Assembly (NCBI GenBank): GCA_019638615.1
Contig: JAHBTL010000020.1
Coordinates: 1 to 64,000, forward strand
Reading direction: 5' to 3'
DNA length: 64,000 nt
Source: Chitinophagaceae bacterium
GTDB taxonomy: Bacteria > Bacteroidota > Bacteroidia > Chitinophagales > Chitinophagaceae
A program made the translations under genes and the position numbers. Positions 27,377 to 37,091 of the stretch are shown here, in pieces. The stretch's first letter is position 1. Every line of letters begins with the position of its first letter. Under the pieces are notes generated by a model that searched no databases, was not told where the DNA came from, and saw only the letters and a list, made by a program, of their open reading frames with translations.

Positions 27377-28006
27377 ATGTCTGAAAATAGCATAGCTCAA
27401 ACTCCCCCAACTTTTCAACTTTCGAATGAAGAAATTGCTAAAATTAAAGCGGAGGAAATACTTCGAAAACAAATTAAAGAGGAAATATCTACACCAAAAG
27501 AGAAAGAGAATAAAATTCTAAAATTTCTTAATTCACCAGTTGGATTATTAATCATTTCCGGCATTATAATCAGTGGTATTGGTAAATTAATAACCGAAGG
27601 AATAGATTCAAAAAAAGCTCATGCATTAACAAAGAAAGAAGCAGTTAGGTACTTAACAGAGCTAAATGAAAGAGTCTTTCAACTAAAATTCTTTAAAGCA
27701 AAATTGGACACTTCTTCAACAGAGGATTTTAAAAAATATTACTCCACAGGCTTTGGAGCAACCAAGTTGGGGGCGACAGGCTGGTATAATCCTGTTTTTT
27801 CAGAATTCAAAGAAGTTCCGCTCCAAGCATTAATATTTTGGTTTAAGTTAAATGTAAAGGACAGCGAGACAGCAGACAAATCGCTAAAAGCAATTCAAAC
27901 GATTATTGTCAACGACAAAGGAATACTCAATAGCGAAGAGGCGACAGAGTGCATCAATAAGTTAGAGGTATTCCAAACTGAAATTGAAAAGGAACTAAAG
28001 AATTAA
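27377..28006 (+). CDS. AT-rich hypothetical protein with one membrane segment
   Basis: A 209-residue protein with no recognised family. An N-terminal charged helix (residues 17-45, rich in Lys and Glu) leads to a single transmembrane segment (about 52-72, VGLLIISGIIISGIGKLI). The remaining ~135 residues are soluble and contain SKKAHALTKKEAVRYL and KYYSTGFGATKLGATGW. The gene is AT-rich and is followed within 12 bases by a folded element related to the one after the next gene, a layout like integron or cassette genes. Function unknown. Confidence 0.7.
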   Translation: MSENSIAQTPPTFQLSNEEIAKIKAEEILRKQIKEEISTPKEKENKILKFLNSPVGLLIISGIIISGIGKLITEGIDSKKAHALTKKEAVRYLTELNERVFQLKFFKAKLDTSSTEDFKKYYSTGFGATKLGATGWYNPVFSEFKEVPLQALIFWFKLNVKDSETADKSLKAIQTIIVNDKGILNSEEATECINKLEVFQTEIEKELKN

Positions 28007-28017
28007 TAAGTGCAGCT

Positions 28018-28204
28018 AACATTGGTATTGCTGCAAGTGGGGCTGGACGTTGAAATTTCGGCTGTTTGCATCGCTGTGCTTTTGTTCCAGCAGACGAATA
28101 TCTATTTGGCTTTAGTTGTTAACTTCAACATCAATTTTTCAATAGGCTTCAGTTGCCGGGCAGACAGTTATAAAATGCCAGCCCTGCGGCAAGCCTCGAA
28201 TGTT
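28018..28204 (+). repeat. folded cassette-end-like element, copy 1
   Basis: AACATT (28018-28023) pairs with AATGTT (28199-28204), and GGGCTGG (28040-28046) with CCAGCCC (28178-28184). The internal words GCAAGTGGGGCT and CCAGCAGACGAATA recur in the element after the next gene. A distant pair of AAC and GTT ends around a folded core is the layout of attC sites, although the strict RYYYAAC/GTTRRRY boxes are not matched. Confidence 0.45.
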
Positions 28205-28240
28205 GTGCGTCATACTAAGTGACCCCTGTAACATTGATAA

Positions 28241-29263
28241 ATGATAAGAAAAGCAATCTACTTTATACTCGGTTTAGCGGGACTTTTAATCATTTGCTAT
28301 TTTTTACAACCAATTAAAAAAGGCAGGGGCTTTGACACGACAACAAAATATGAACTTGTAAATAATTGGCTTGACTTGCCAAAAGAATTGAAATTAGGCA
28401 ATCCAACAGGTATCAGCATTGACACAAATCAAAACATTGTTATTTTCCAAAGAGCAGACAGAAAGTGGTCTCTGTTTGGCTCAATGCCAGACAAACCAAT
28501 TGAAAGTAAAACCATTTTAGTCATTGACAAAGAAACAGGAAAACTAATAAATAGTTGGGGCGACAATCTATTTATTATGCCCCACGGTTTAAAGGTTGAC
28601 AATGAAAATAATATCTGGGTTACAGACGTTGGACTTCATCAGGTTTTCAAGTTCAGCCACGAAGGGAGACTTTTAATGAAGCTCGGTAAAGCAAAAGTTG
28701 CAGGCAATGACAGCTTACATTTTGACAAACCAACTGATATAACAATAGCAAAAGACGGTTCTTTTTATGTGAGCGATGGTTATGGAAACAGCAGAGTTGT
28801 AAAGTTTTCAGCAGCAGGAAAATATTTGTTTGAGTGGGGCAAAAAAGGCGACAAAGAAAGTGAGTTTAATATTCCTCACGCAATTTGCTTAGACAACAAA
28901 GGGAATGTTTATGTTGCCGACAGAGAGAACAATAGAATACAGGTATTTGATCCAACTGGTAAGTTTATAAATCAATATACAGACAATACTTTTGGGGCAA
29001 TTTGTGGAGTTGCATTTGACAAAACACAATCAAGATTATTTGCAGTTGATGACTTTACATTTTTGAAAGTAAAACATCGGGGTTCAGACGTTATAATTTT
29101 TGACAGCATACAAAGAGCGCAGACAAGGTTTGGCAGAAGTGGTTTGTATCAAGGCAACACATCTTGGTATCATGATTTGACTGTTGATAAAGATGATAAC
29201 ATTTACGTTGGCGACATTTTAGGAAACACAGTTCAAAAGTTTCGGAAAGTTTCCAATCATTGA
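28241..29263 (+). CDS. membrane-anchored NHL-repeat beta-propeller protein
   Basis: A 340-residue protein with one N-terminal transmembrane anchor (residues 5-22) and a six-bladed propeller of NHL type: repeated strands such as GLKVDNENNIWVTDVGLHQV, ITIAKDGSFYVSDGYGNSRV and CLDNKGNVYVADRENNRI, with a conserved VxDxxxxRV pattern. It resembles the lyase half of peptidylglycine alpha-amidating enzymes, but the catalytic residues cannot be confirmed by eye. The propeller should lie in the periplasm. AT-rich like its upstream neighbour, and likewise followed by a folded element, so the two may have arrived as cassettes. Confidence 0.82.
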   Translation: MIRKAIYFILGLAGLLIICYFLQPIKKGRGFDTTTKYELVNNWLDLPKELKLGNPTGISIDTNQNIVIFQRADRKWSLFGSMPDKPIESKTILVIDKETGKLINSWGDNLFIMPHGLKVDNENNIWVTDVGLHQVFKFSHEGRLLMKLGKAKVAGNDSLHFDKPTDITIAKDGSFYVSDGYGNSRVVKFSAAGKYLFEWGKKGDKESEFNIPHAICLDNKGNVYVADRENNRIQVFDPTGKFINQYTDNTFGAICGVAFDKTQSRLFAVDDFTFLKVKHRGSDVIIFDSIQRAQTRFGRSGLYQGNTSWYHDLTVDKDDNIYVGDILGNTVQKFRKVSNH

Positions 29264-29282
29264 GAGAGAAGCACGAACGCAC

Positions 29283-29388
29283 AACATGTGTTTTATGCAA
29301 GTTGGGCTTAACCTTGTAACATCAACTATTTGCAAATCCCAGCTTCAGTACCAGCCGACGAATAACTTACCACGAATTTTATGTTGTC
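29283..29388 (+). repeat. folded cassette-end-like element, copy 2 (shortened)
   Basis: Begins AACATG, has GCAAGTTGGGCTTAACCTTG where copy 1 has GCAAGTGGGGCTGGACGTTG, and shares TTTGCA and CCAGC-GACGAATA. The right half differs and soon runs into the 200-bp dispersed repeat at 29405. It is clearly homologous to 28018-28204. Confidence 0.45.
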
Positions 29389-29404
29389 TTGTCCTAACGG
29401 TTTT

Positions 29405-29598
29405 GTGGTTCGGCGACGGAAAAAGGGAATTTTTTGGGGCAGGCTGAGGTGCTACTATCATCGTCTGTTGCGTCGCACACTTCAGGGTTCGGGATTCTGT
29501 TGAGCATTGTGTAAGGACGTTTAGGAAATTCCACTTGTTGTCTTGATTATGAAGATTGCCCTTTCTGTAGATTGTGTCTTGCCTGGTTTTGTGGTTCG
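29405..29598. repeat. 194-bp dispersed repeat, copy A
   Basis: Nearly identical to 37363-37562, about nine bases in ten. Both copies begin and end with GTGGTTCG, here at 29405-29412 and 29591-29598, so each is bounded by direct 8-mers that are also hairpin arms. An open frame on the minus strand runs through both copies but has no protein-like character. Copy A continues at its right end into AGGCACCATAGCCGTCAACT, a half-hairpin junction found again near 38975. Confidence 0.8.
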
Positions 29599-29954
29599 TG
29601 AGGCACCATAGCCGTCAACTTAAGAAAAAAGAATTTCTAATAAAGAAGCGGAAATACCAGGGAGTGTAAGAATTTTTTGGAAGGTTTCACGCGGGACCGC
29701 AGCGCTGCAGCGCCCGCAGCAAGGTTTTCGTAGCGTACTTTGCTCCTTTGCGAATGCTTCGTGAAATTTTCCTCAGGTATTGCTTTTCTTTCCAAACCGC
29801 CCATAAAATGGTATGCAAGCCAGTATCAAAAATGAACTTTATGTAAGACACCCCAGTAGTGAGTCCAACTTTCAAACACCCTGCCTGCAAACCAATAGGA
29901 TTGTTGCAGCACAAGAGTGCGGCACCCGCAGATATTTCCTGCTATAAAAACACT
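29599..29954. other. intergenic stretch after the dispersed repeat
   Basis: 29599-29640 carries the junction word ATAGCCGTCAACTTAAG shared with 38978. The rest, with GCAGCGCTGCAGCGCCCGC near 29700, is GC-skewed and could be an old gene fragment on the minus strand (29687-29914), but it has no recognisable product. No RNA gene seen. Confidence 0.35.
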
Positions 29955-31931
29955 TTATTGCTTGCAAATTTTAATTGCCTGATAATCCTTACAATGGCAG
30001 GAAATAAAATAATTACCGGCAGATGCTGCTGCAATATCCCATTCCAAAATATTATTGCCTTTCAGAATTGTAATCTTTTTTGAGGCGATCAATTTTCCTG
30101 CCGAGGAATAAAGATAAAAAGTAACCAGGTCTTTTTTTAATGCCCGGATATTTAATTGCAGCCTATCAGTAACAGGATTAGGAAAAACAGCAATACGTGC
30201 ATCCAAAAGTTGTATATTAAGCTTAATTATTGCAGAATAAGTAAATTGCCCGTCATTATCTACCATTTTAAGACGATAAAAATTATTGCCGTTCACAGAA
30301 CTGTTATGCAGATACTTATATTGAGATACTGATGTGCTATGGTTTCCTGCGGGTTGCGTCGCAATTTTTGTAAATCTTAATCCGTCACTGCTCCATTCAA
30401 CATCAAAATGGCTGGTATTTATTTCCTGGCCTGTAGTCCATTGCAATAAGTTGCCGGTTGCCGATGATATACCTGAAAAATCAAGCAATGTTAAAGGCAT
30501 TACAATACCTGATCCAAGGTTTACAATATATGTTCTTCCCGTGGCGCTATTTAACACGGTAGTCCCTGCTCCCGGATCAAAATCTACTACGTTCTGAAAA
30601 GAACCTGTTGCATATATATTCCCGGAAGCATTACAAAAAAGAGAATATCCTTCATCTATCGCGTTTCCTCCATAGTGCAAAGCCCATGCAAAACCTCCTG
30701 CCGAAGTAAGTTTGCAGATAAATATATCGTTGCTGACACCACCTGTAACAGTTAAATTAAAAACTGCCGGGCCGGGATCAAAGTCTGCGGTTGACTGAAA
30801 AATCCCTGTAACGTATACATTACCAGAAGGGTCAAGTACTATATTCTTAGCGGCATCAGCATCAGTTCCCGCAAAGGTACTTACCCACACAAAATTACCA
30901 TTGACATCCAGTTTCAAAACGTATGCGTCAATAGAACCAGCAACGGTGACATTATATGTAGAAGGGCCAGGGTCAAAATCTACTGTAAAGGGAAAATCGC
31001 CTGCAACATACACATTACCATTTGCATCCGCTTTAACCGATTTGCAGTTATCTGTGCCAAATCCCCCAAAACTTTTACCCCAAACAAAACCACCGGCAGC
31101 ATTTAGCTTAATAACGAAAGCATCTGCTCCTGATGATGCAGTTACATTAAATGTACCTGCACCAGGATCGAGATCAGCGGTAGCATTGTAATTGCCGCAA
31201 ACATATATATTACCTCCGCCGTCAACACTAATATCATCACCTTCTGAATAATTTCCTGCAATGTGCATGGCCTGGATAAAGTTTCCGTTGGCGTCCAATC
31301 TTACAATAAAACAATCATTGTTACCTCCTGCATTCAAATTATATGTTCCCGGCCCCGGATCAAAGTCTACTTCACCAACAAAAACCCCGGTCATACAAAT
31401 ATTTCCGGACAAGTCCAATGTCATGGCATACGCCAGATCAGAGAAATTGCCTCCTATATTTTTTGCCCAGATAAAATTTCCGCTTGCATCAATCTTAGCA
31501 ATAAAAATATCATACTGCCCATTGCTGGCAATGTTAAAAATGGTAGATCCCGGGTCAAAGTCTACTGTGCCGCTAAAGTACCCGGCTACGTATACATTAC
31601 CGCCTGCATCAACAGCAACAGATCTGCCATAATTAGTAGCATCTCCGCCAATCCGTATTGCCCATACAAAATCACCATTGACATCTAACTTAGAAACATA
31701 AGCATCGTCAGCGCCATCAGTTGTCAAATAGAATGTGCCCGGCCCCGGATCAAAATCAGCAGTACCTCCAAAATGCCCCGTAGTATATACATTACCCGCC
31801 GCATCTGCAACTACTTTTTCCCCTTCAGAACCACCTATATTTCTTGCCCATTGCAGAGCAGGCAATTGCGCATATATTGATGATAAGACCAAAAAGCAAC
31901 ACACTGCTAATAGTAATTTTTTCATGTTCAT
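29955..31931 (-). CDS. T9SS-secreted seven-repeat propeller protein
   Basis: A surface or secreted protein exported by Sec and then the type IX system. The start is the ATG at 31931 (MNMKKLLLAVCCF) or two codons later; upstream codons of the open frame precede the signal peptide. Seven repeats of about 55 residues follow, each with GN-x-Y-x-TG-x-F and VDFDPGPGT-like cores and an aromatic W A strand, the SBBP/beta-propeller pattern; seven copies fit a seven-bladed propeller. A linker domain (FDVEWSSDGLRF) precedes the C-terminal sorting tail VFPNPVTDRLQLNI. Function may be adhesion or binding. It lies downstream of the LytTR regulator gene. Confidence 0.88.
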   Translation of the reverse strand: MNMKKLLLAVCCFLVLSSIYAQLPALQWARNIGGSEGEKVVADAAGNVYTTGHFGGTADFDPGPGTFYLTTDGADDAYVSKLDVNGDFVWAIRIGGDATNYGRSVAVDAGGNVYVAGYFSGTVDFDPGSTIFNIASNGQYDIFIAKIDASGNFIWAKNIGGNFSDLAYAMTLDLSGNICMTGVFVGEVDFDPGPGTYNLNAGGNNDCFIVRLDANGNFIQAMHIAGNYSEGDDISVDGGGNIYVCGNYNATADLDPGAGTFNVTASSGADAFVIKLNAAGGFVWGKSFGGFGTDNCKSVKADANGNVYVAGDFPFTVDFDPGPSTYNVTVAGSIDAYVLKLDVNGNFVWVSTFAGTDADAAKNIVLDPSGNVYVTGIFQSTADFDPGPAVFNLTVTGGVSNDIFICKLTSAGGFAWALHYGGNAIDEGYSLFCNASGNIYATGSFQNVVDFDPGAGTTVLNSATGRTYIVNLGSGIVMPLTLLDFSGISSATGNLLQWTTGQEINTSHFDVEWSSDGLRFTKIATQPAGNHSTSVSQYKYLHNSSVNGNNFYRLKMVDNDGQFTYSAIIKLNIQLLDARIAVFPNPVTDRLQLNIRALKKDLVTFYLYSSAGKLIASKKITILKGNNILEWDIAAASAGNYFISCHCKDYQAIKICKQ

Positions 31932-32130
31932 ACTTTTTATGCTTACACGTGGTTTCTTCAGTTCGCAGCACTTCAGCCTCAATTGCAGGTAAATCTACCG
32001 GCTGAGAGCAAATTATTTTCAGCCATTTATTCAACGGGAATATTTATTTATTCAACGGAGAAAACATAATAAGCTGCCTGTAAAAGGTTTATAGCTTACT
32101 GCTGTATAGCAGGGGTTTCAATTACAATAT

Positions 32131-32883
32131 TCAGCTATTTTTCTTCAGCGCCGCCATCACATCTTCCTTTCTTCTTCGTGATACTTCAACAGCAGACTGA
32201 TCTGCCATGATCAATATGTTGTCTTTATAGCCGCTTACAAAGGAAATATTTATAAGATGAGATTTATGCACCCTTATAAAATTGTGCGTTACAAGCATTG
32301 AATCATAATTTTTCAATGTATATGCTACGAGTAATGTGTGCCCGTCAGCAAAGAAAAAGCGTGTATAATTTCCTTCGCCTTCAAGGCGTATGATCTGCTC
32401 AGGTTTATAAAAAAAAGTTCCCTGCATAGTGGGCAGCGCCAGCTTAAAATCAGATTTGCTTTTTACCTGGAGGTTATGCATGAAGTTTTTATACAGCAAT
32501 TTATCTGATTGTGTATTCCTGCTCTTTAGCAGATAGCGGTCAAAAGCGTTACGGAGCTCTTCCGCATCAATTGGTTTGAGTAAATAATCTAATGCGCTGA
32601 AGCGGATAGCCTCAATAGCGTATTCATCATGCGCGGTGGTGAAAATAATGCTGAATTCCGGGTTCACTATTTGTTTCAGCAGGTCAAAACCATTCATACG
32701 TGGCATCTGTATATCAATGAACAGAATATCAGGGTTAAAATTTCGTATAAGCAGTATTCCTTCGGCAGGATCGGTGGTTGTTTTTATTTCACTTATTTCA
32801 GGTATATAGTAGTAACACATTAGTGAAAGCGTTTGTATTGCCTTCGCCTCATCATCAATGATCAGCGCTTTTATGCTACTCAT
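32131..32883 (-). CDS. LytTR-family response regulator
   Basis: Response regulator of the LytT/AlgR type. The receiver domain (residues 1-125) has acidic D10/D11 in LIIDDEAK and phospho-acceptor D57 in FIDIQMPRM, with the switch lysine in DYLLKPID. The LytTR DNA-binding domain spans about 140-245 (IIRLEGEGNYTRFFFADG, then FIRVHKSHLINI). Its ATG overlaps the kinase stop as ATGA, so it is translated with that kinase, and it should be phosphorylated by it. Likely targets include its own operon and perhaps the T9SS protein gene 200 bases downstream. Confidence 0.93.
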   Translation of the reverse strand: MSSIKALIIDDEAKAIQTLSLMCYYYIPEISEIKTTTDPAEGILLIRNFNPDILFIDIQMPRMNGFDLLKQIVNPEFSIIFTTAHDEYAIEAIRFSALDYLLKPIDAEELRNAFDRYLLKSRNTQSDKLLYKNFMHNLQVKSKSDFKLALPTMQGTFFYKPEQIIRLEGEGNYTRFFFADGHTLLVAYTLKNYDSMLVTHNFIRVHKSHLINISFVSGYKDNILIMADQSAVEVSRRRKEDVMAALKKNS

Positions 32884-35800
32884 AGCTTTTTATCTCCTAT
32901 ATATATTTTCAGCACAACCTGTGTGCCTTCAATAGCTCCATCAATAGAGGTAACATCAGTAATGCTTATCTCAAATGGTTTATTATACTGTTGCTGCAAC
33001 AGGCGTAGTCTTTCTTCAACAATAGACATGCCGCGCGACTGGTGTGTGGAAGCACTGTCTCTCCTCAACCCGGCGGAAGCAGCCCTGCCGATACCATTAT
33101 CTTTTAAAGTAGCAAGCAATATATCATCATCGTACAGATCAAACAGGATGCTCAAAGAACGGTCTTTATCCTTTGGCATCAAACCATGCCAAATGGCATT
33201 TTCCACAAAAGGCTGCAGCATCATCGGGGGTATATTTATTTCTTCAGGCTCTATCTTTTCTGTTGTTTGTATAGTGTAAATAAAACTGTCGCCAAAACGA
33301 TTTTGTTCAAGCTCAAGATACCGGTTAAGCATGTCTATTTCAACCTGCAGACTGATAAACTGCCGGCTTCCAAAATGCAGTATTTCTCTTTGTAATTTTG
33401 AAAACCTGGAAAGATACCTGGTTGCTTCAACAACATCGCCTTTAAATATATAATGTTGTACACTATTGAGCGCATTGAAAATAAAATGTGGATTCATCTG
33501 CATTCTTAATGCTGTTAACTGCGAGGTTGCAAACTCTTTATTAAGCCGCAGCACTTCCATTTCTTTTTCCACTATATGCTGTTCTGCTACCACCGTTTTA
33601 ATTTTAACCGCGCATAAAGAAGCAATAGTAGTAAGAATCTGCAAATGCCTTTCCGTATAAAAATTTTCTTTCGAATGCTCGCTGTCAATGATACCAATAA
33701 CTTCTCCATCGCTGATGATGGGCACTGTTATTTCCGACATTCGCCTGGCATCATCTACTATATAACGCTCATCCGCAGTGGTATTATTAATGATTTCAGG
33801 TTTACCGCTGATAAATACACTTCCTACAATACCATATCCGGGTTTTATTTCAATTGGCTGGTGAATTTTACTTTCACCAGTCATTTTTGGGCCCCAGGCT
33901 GCTTTTTGAATCAATACCCTTTCTTCATCACTCTTCATATAAATAACGCAATCTTCAAAATTCAATTTTGAAATACAATTCTTCGCTACATCCCATAGCA
34001 TATCATCTATGCTGTGCAGCCTGTTCATTGAGGCGGCAAAATGATTAATGATCTGCTCTATTTCCAACTGCTCTTTATAAACCGCCGCTTTTTGTTGCTG
34101 CATCATGGTCTCTGCTGCTGCTTTTACCTTTACTCTTCTGATCCTTGCCTTCATAAGCAGGATGATTAACCCGGCGATTGATAGTAACATCAGCAGCAAA
34201 AACCACCAGGTTTCCCAGAAAGGAGCGGCTATCACAAAATAATATACAGCAATATTCCTGCCCCATATGCCTTTGCTGTTTAACGCCTTCACTTCGAAAG
34301 AGTAATTTCCCGGAGGAAGATTTTTAAAGTTCACATCACGAAGTTTATTGCTGTTTATCCATGTAGTATCACCTCCTTTCAGCCGGTAATAATAGCGAAG
34401 AGCCGAAGGGTTTTCGTAATCCAATGCTATGAACTGAATGTGAAATGAATTTTGTGCATAGCTGAATATATGCTCCTTATTTGAGTGCAGTGATGCTGCA
34501 CGGGTGAATTTTTCATTGCTATTGTATTCATGCTGCACGCCGGTAATATATACCGGCGGCGGCTCATCAGTTACAGGAATAGTGTACGGATTAAAAACGG
34601 CTGCGCCATATGTAGTTACTATATGAATATCTCCATTACCAGATTGCAGGAGTCGCATATAGCTGTATCCTGGTTTTATAAAGCCATCCGTAGCGTCAAA
34701 GTTTATTACCCGGCCGGAGAATTTACCGGCATTCCCTAATACTGTTAACCCTTTTGAACTTCCGGCCCATATATTATTGTTTCTATCTGACAGCAGTGCC
34801 AGGTAATGCAATGTATTCAAACCATCTGCTTCGCTATACTGCCGCACTATTTCCAGCTTGTTTTCCGCATTAAACCGGCAGGTTAATATACCATTGCCTG
34901 AAGTGGCAATCCATATATTTCCTGCCTTATCTTTAATCATATACTGTACAGCATATTTTTTCCCGGCAATATTGTAAGCAAGCAATGAATCGTTATGCAG
35001 GTACGCTAATCCTTCTTCTCCGCCCAACCATAATTCTCCGGAAGGAGATTCAACTACGGAAAGAAACTTTGCATAGCGTGATATATTAGGCGCATAATAG
35101 TACGGTTTGAAAGAAATGTTTTGCTGTCCGTCAACAAGGATCTTTGTTATACCACGGTCACCTGCCGCATATAAGTTGCCATTACCGGCTTTATAAAGGC
35201 AGAGTATCGAATTGCTGTGTAAACCATTCTTTGTTGTGAATCGTTGATGTTCGTCATCCTTCAACAATACCAGCCCCTGGTAACCGCTGCCAACCCAAAT
35301 CTTCTCCTGTTCATCTTCATACATTGCCTTCACTTCCGCACCAGGTACTATATTTTTTTTATAGATTATTAATGAATCGTTACGCCGTTCAAAAATACTT
35401 CCCCTGTTAGCGCCCAGTAGCATAGTCCCGTCTTTTCTTTCGAGCACTGAATAAAAATCATTTACGGTTGTTTTTGAAAAAATCACAGGTTTCAGTTTCA
35501 GCAGCCCGTCATGCGTAGCTACCCACATAAAATTATTGTCCTGCAATACCGAAGTCGCCCAAACAGTATAATTGTCAGGAAAACTGAAATGCCTGGAAGC
35601 GGATGCTGCCTGTGGATGAAAATAAAATGCCCCCCTTGTACCTACGTACCATAACCCCGGTAACCCCTGCTGCATACCGGGCTGATACAATTGCTTATAA
35701 GGAATTGCTTTCACAACTCCATTTTCATAAACATTCATTTCAGTGGATGCTCCGTCAAAAAATATTTTTGAATATGATATTGGAAAAAGAGATTGTATAT

Positions 35801-36473
35801 TATCTCTTTGCCCGATGGTAGTAAATAGCTTTTCTATTATCCCTTTGCTAAAACGGAATAAATCATGCTTGTTTGAAAAAAACACCGAGCCATCGGGCGA
35901 TGCTTTAATTAATGAAACCCTTCGCTGTTCAACTGAATCTTCAGGGTAATTCCATCCGTTTATAATATACTGTTCAACCGGCGTTTTATTCTTTCCGCTG
36001 AAATCAAATTGCGTCATCAATAATTTAGCCGGGCCATTTTCTGTAGCAAGCCAAACTGCTGTATCAGCATCAATAAAAATATCATTAATGCTCATCGCAT
36101 TAGCAGAAGGAGCGCTTAATTTGATCACATTGTTTTCATCATAATGATACAAACCTGCTGTAGTTCCGATCCATAAACTGCCTGAGGAATCCATCTTTAT
36201 TACATTTACGTATCCTATCAACTCCTGGTGCAGGGCATAAGCATAATTTTGAAAAGCATACCCATCGTATTTGCTTAGTCCTGCTGCCGTTCCTAACCAA
36301 AGAAAACCGCTTTTGTCTTTGGTAATGCAAATGATTTCGGGAGAAGGCAATCCGTCTGCCGTGCTCAGGTATTGATATGTATAATTGTATGGAGGTTGCG
36401 CTGCAACATTTTTGCCGAAGCAATGCAGCAGCAAAAAGAGAGAAACCCTGTATAAAAGTAACCGCCGCTTCAA
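32880..36473 (-). CDS. two-component propeller sensor kinase (LytS type) with GAF domain
   Basis: A 1,197-residue membrane sensor. After a signal peptide (to about residue 25) come two-component-propeller repeats (Reg_prop; LSTADGLPSPEIICITKDKS, then GFLWLGTAAGLSKYDG) to about 650. Next are a Y_Y_Y domain (WINSNKLRDVNFKNLPPGNY), one transmembrane helix near 755-785, a coiled coil, a GAF domain (about 820-970) and a His_kinase domain with LRMQMNPHFIFNALNSVQHY, phospho-His near residue 994, and an ATPase (MLQPFVENAIWHGL). The start is a TTG at 36473; a stop lies three codons upstream. GAF after the membrane is an unusual addition to this class. Co-transcribed with the lipoprotein gene upstream and the regulator downstream. 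Confidence 0.92.
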   Translation of the reverse strand: MKRRLLLYRVSLFLLLHCFGKNVAAQPPYNYTYQYLSTADGLPSPEIICITKDKSGFLWLGTAAGLSKYDGYAFQNYAYALHQELIGYVNVIKMDSSGSLWIGTTAGLYHYDENNVIKLSAPSANAMSINDIFIDADTAVWLATENGPAKLLMTQFDFSGKNKTPVEQYIINGWNYPEDSVEQRRVSLIKASPDGSVFFSNKHDLFRFSKGIIEKLFTTIGQRDNIQSLFPISYSKIFFDGASTEMNVYENGVVKAIPYKQLYQPGMQQGLPGLWYVGTRGAFYFHPQAASASRHFSFPDNYTVWATSVLQDNNFMWVATHDGLLKLKPVIFSKTTVNDFYSVLERKDGTMLLGANRGSIFERRNDSLIIYKKNIVPGAEVKAMYEDEQEKIWVGSGYQGLVLLKDDEHQRFTTKNGLHSNSILCLYKAGNGNLYAAGDRGITKILVDGQQNISFKPYYYAPNISRYAKFLSVVESPSGELWLGGEEGLAYLHNDSLLAYNIAGKKYAVQYMIKDKAGNIWIATSGNGILTCRFNAENKLEIVRQYSEADGLNTLHYLALLSDRNNNIWAGSSKGLTVLGNAGKFSGRVINFDATDGFIKPGYSYMRLLQSGNGDIHIVTTYGAAVFNPYTIPVTDEPPPVYITGVQHEYNSNEKFTRAASLHSNKEHIFSYAQNSFHIQFIALDYENPSALRYYYRLKGGDTTWINSNKLRDVNFKNLPPGNYSFEVKALNSKGIWGRNIAVYYFVIAAPFWETWWFLLLMLLSIAGLIILLMKARIRRVKVKAAAETMMQQQKAAVYKEQLEIEQIINHFAASMNRLHSIDDMLWDVAKNCISKLNFEDCVIYMKSDEERVLIQKAAWGPKMTGESKIHQPIEIKPGYGIVGSVFISGKPEIINNTTADERYIVDDARRMSEITVPIISDGEVIGIIDSEHSKENFYTERHLQILTTIASLCAVKIKTVVAEQHIVEKEMEVLRLNKEFATSQLTALRMQMNPHFIFNALNSVQHYIFKGDVVEATRYLSRFSKLQREILHFGSRQFISLQVEIDMLNRYLELEQNRFGDSFIYTIQTTEKIEPEEINIPPMMLQPFVENAIWHGLMPKDKDRSLSILFDLYDDDILLATLKDNGIGRAASAGLRRDSASTHQSRGMSIVEERLRLLQQQYNKPFEISITDVTSIDGAIEGTQVVLKIYIGDKKL

Positions 36474-36512
36474 TAAATACTAATATAAACATTTTTCAAT
36501 TATTCCGCAATA

Positions 36513-37091
36513 CTACCGGCATTGCCATTCGGTAGCGTTTTCAGGTTCGCTTGCCTGCTGAAGCGTTAGCTGATTTGCCGCATAATTAAACCCGGGAGGA
36601 GATGATGAAATAAAATACCCCGGATAAGCAACGCTTTCTATAGCTACTGTTTTTACTCCGCTTGAATGTTCTATCTTGTGAATGATAAACATGTAATTAT
36701 ATTCATCATTGTCTAAATCAGTTTCACTACCCCGGGTTGCAATACCCATGTGTTTCTCCTGCCGGTTGGTCGACTCATTTGCGAATACCCAGCGCTTTTT
36801 ATTATTATCTAACTGTATGGAAACATATTGCTTTCCATCTGCGCCCCTGGTCAGGTTTAGGTAAAACCTGCAATCCACGTCTTTCTCCAATTCCGGCAAC
36901 GGGTAAGATTTGGGAACATTGTCGGTATACATATTGTTGGGTTTGGTGTAGAAATAAAGATATTCATCATTTGAATAGTCAACAGTAAATATCCATGATT
37001 GCGGGTAATGCTCTAAAAGAGGCTGTACAACCTTATTCTTTTTACAGCCAAAACATACAATACATATACTGTATAAGAATACTCGTTTCAT
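36513..37091 (-). CDS. predicted lipoprotein, possible beta-trefoil
   Basis: A 192-residue lipoprotein: leader FLYSICIVCFGC with lipidated cysteine at residue 16. The C-terminal half reads like a beta-trefoil sugar- or lipid-binding domain (SVAYPGYFISSSPPG followed by LTLQQAS and ATEWQCR), but this is inference from strand pattern. It lies 39 bases upstream of the LytS-type kinase and in the same direction, and so may deliver or hold the signal that the kinase's periplasmic propeller senses. No family name recognised. Confidence 0.7.
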   Translation of the reverse strand: MKRVFLYSICIVCFGCKKNKVVQPLLEHYPQSWIFTVDYSNDEYLYFYTKPNNMYTDNVPKSYPLPELEKDVDCRFYLNLTRGADGKQYVSIQLDNNKKRWVFANESTNRQEKHMGIATRGSETDLDNDEYNYMFIIHKIEHSSGVKTVAIESVAYPGYFISSSPPGFNYAANQLTLQQASEPENATEWQCR

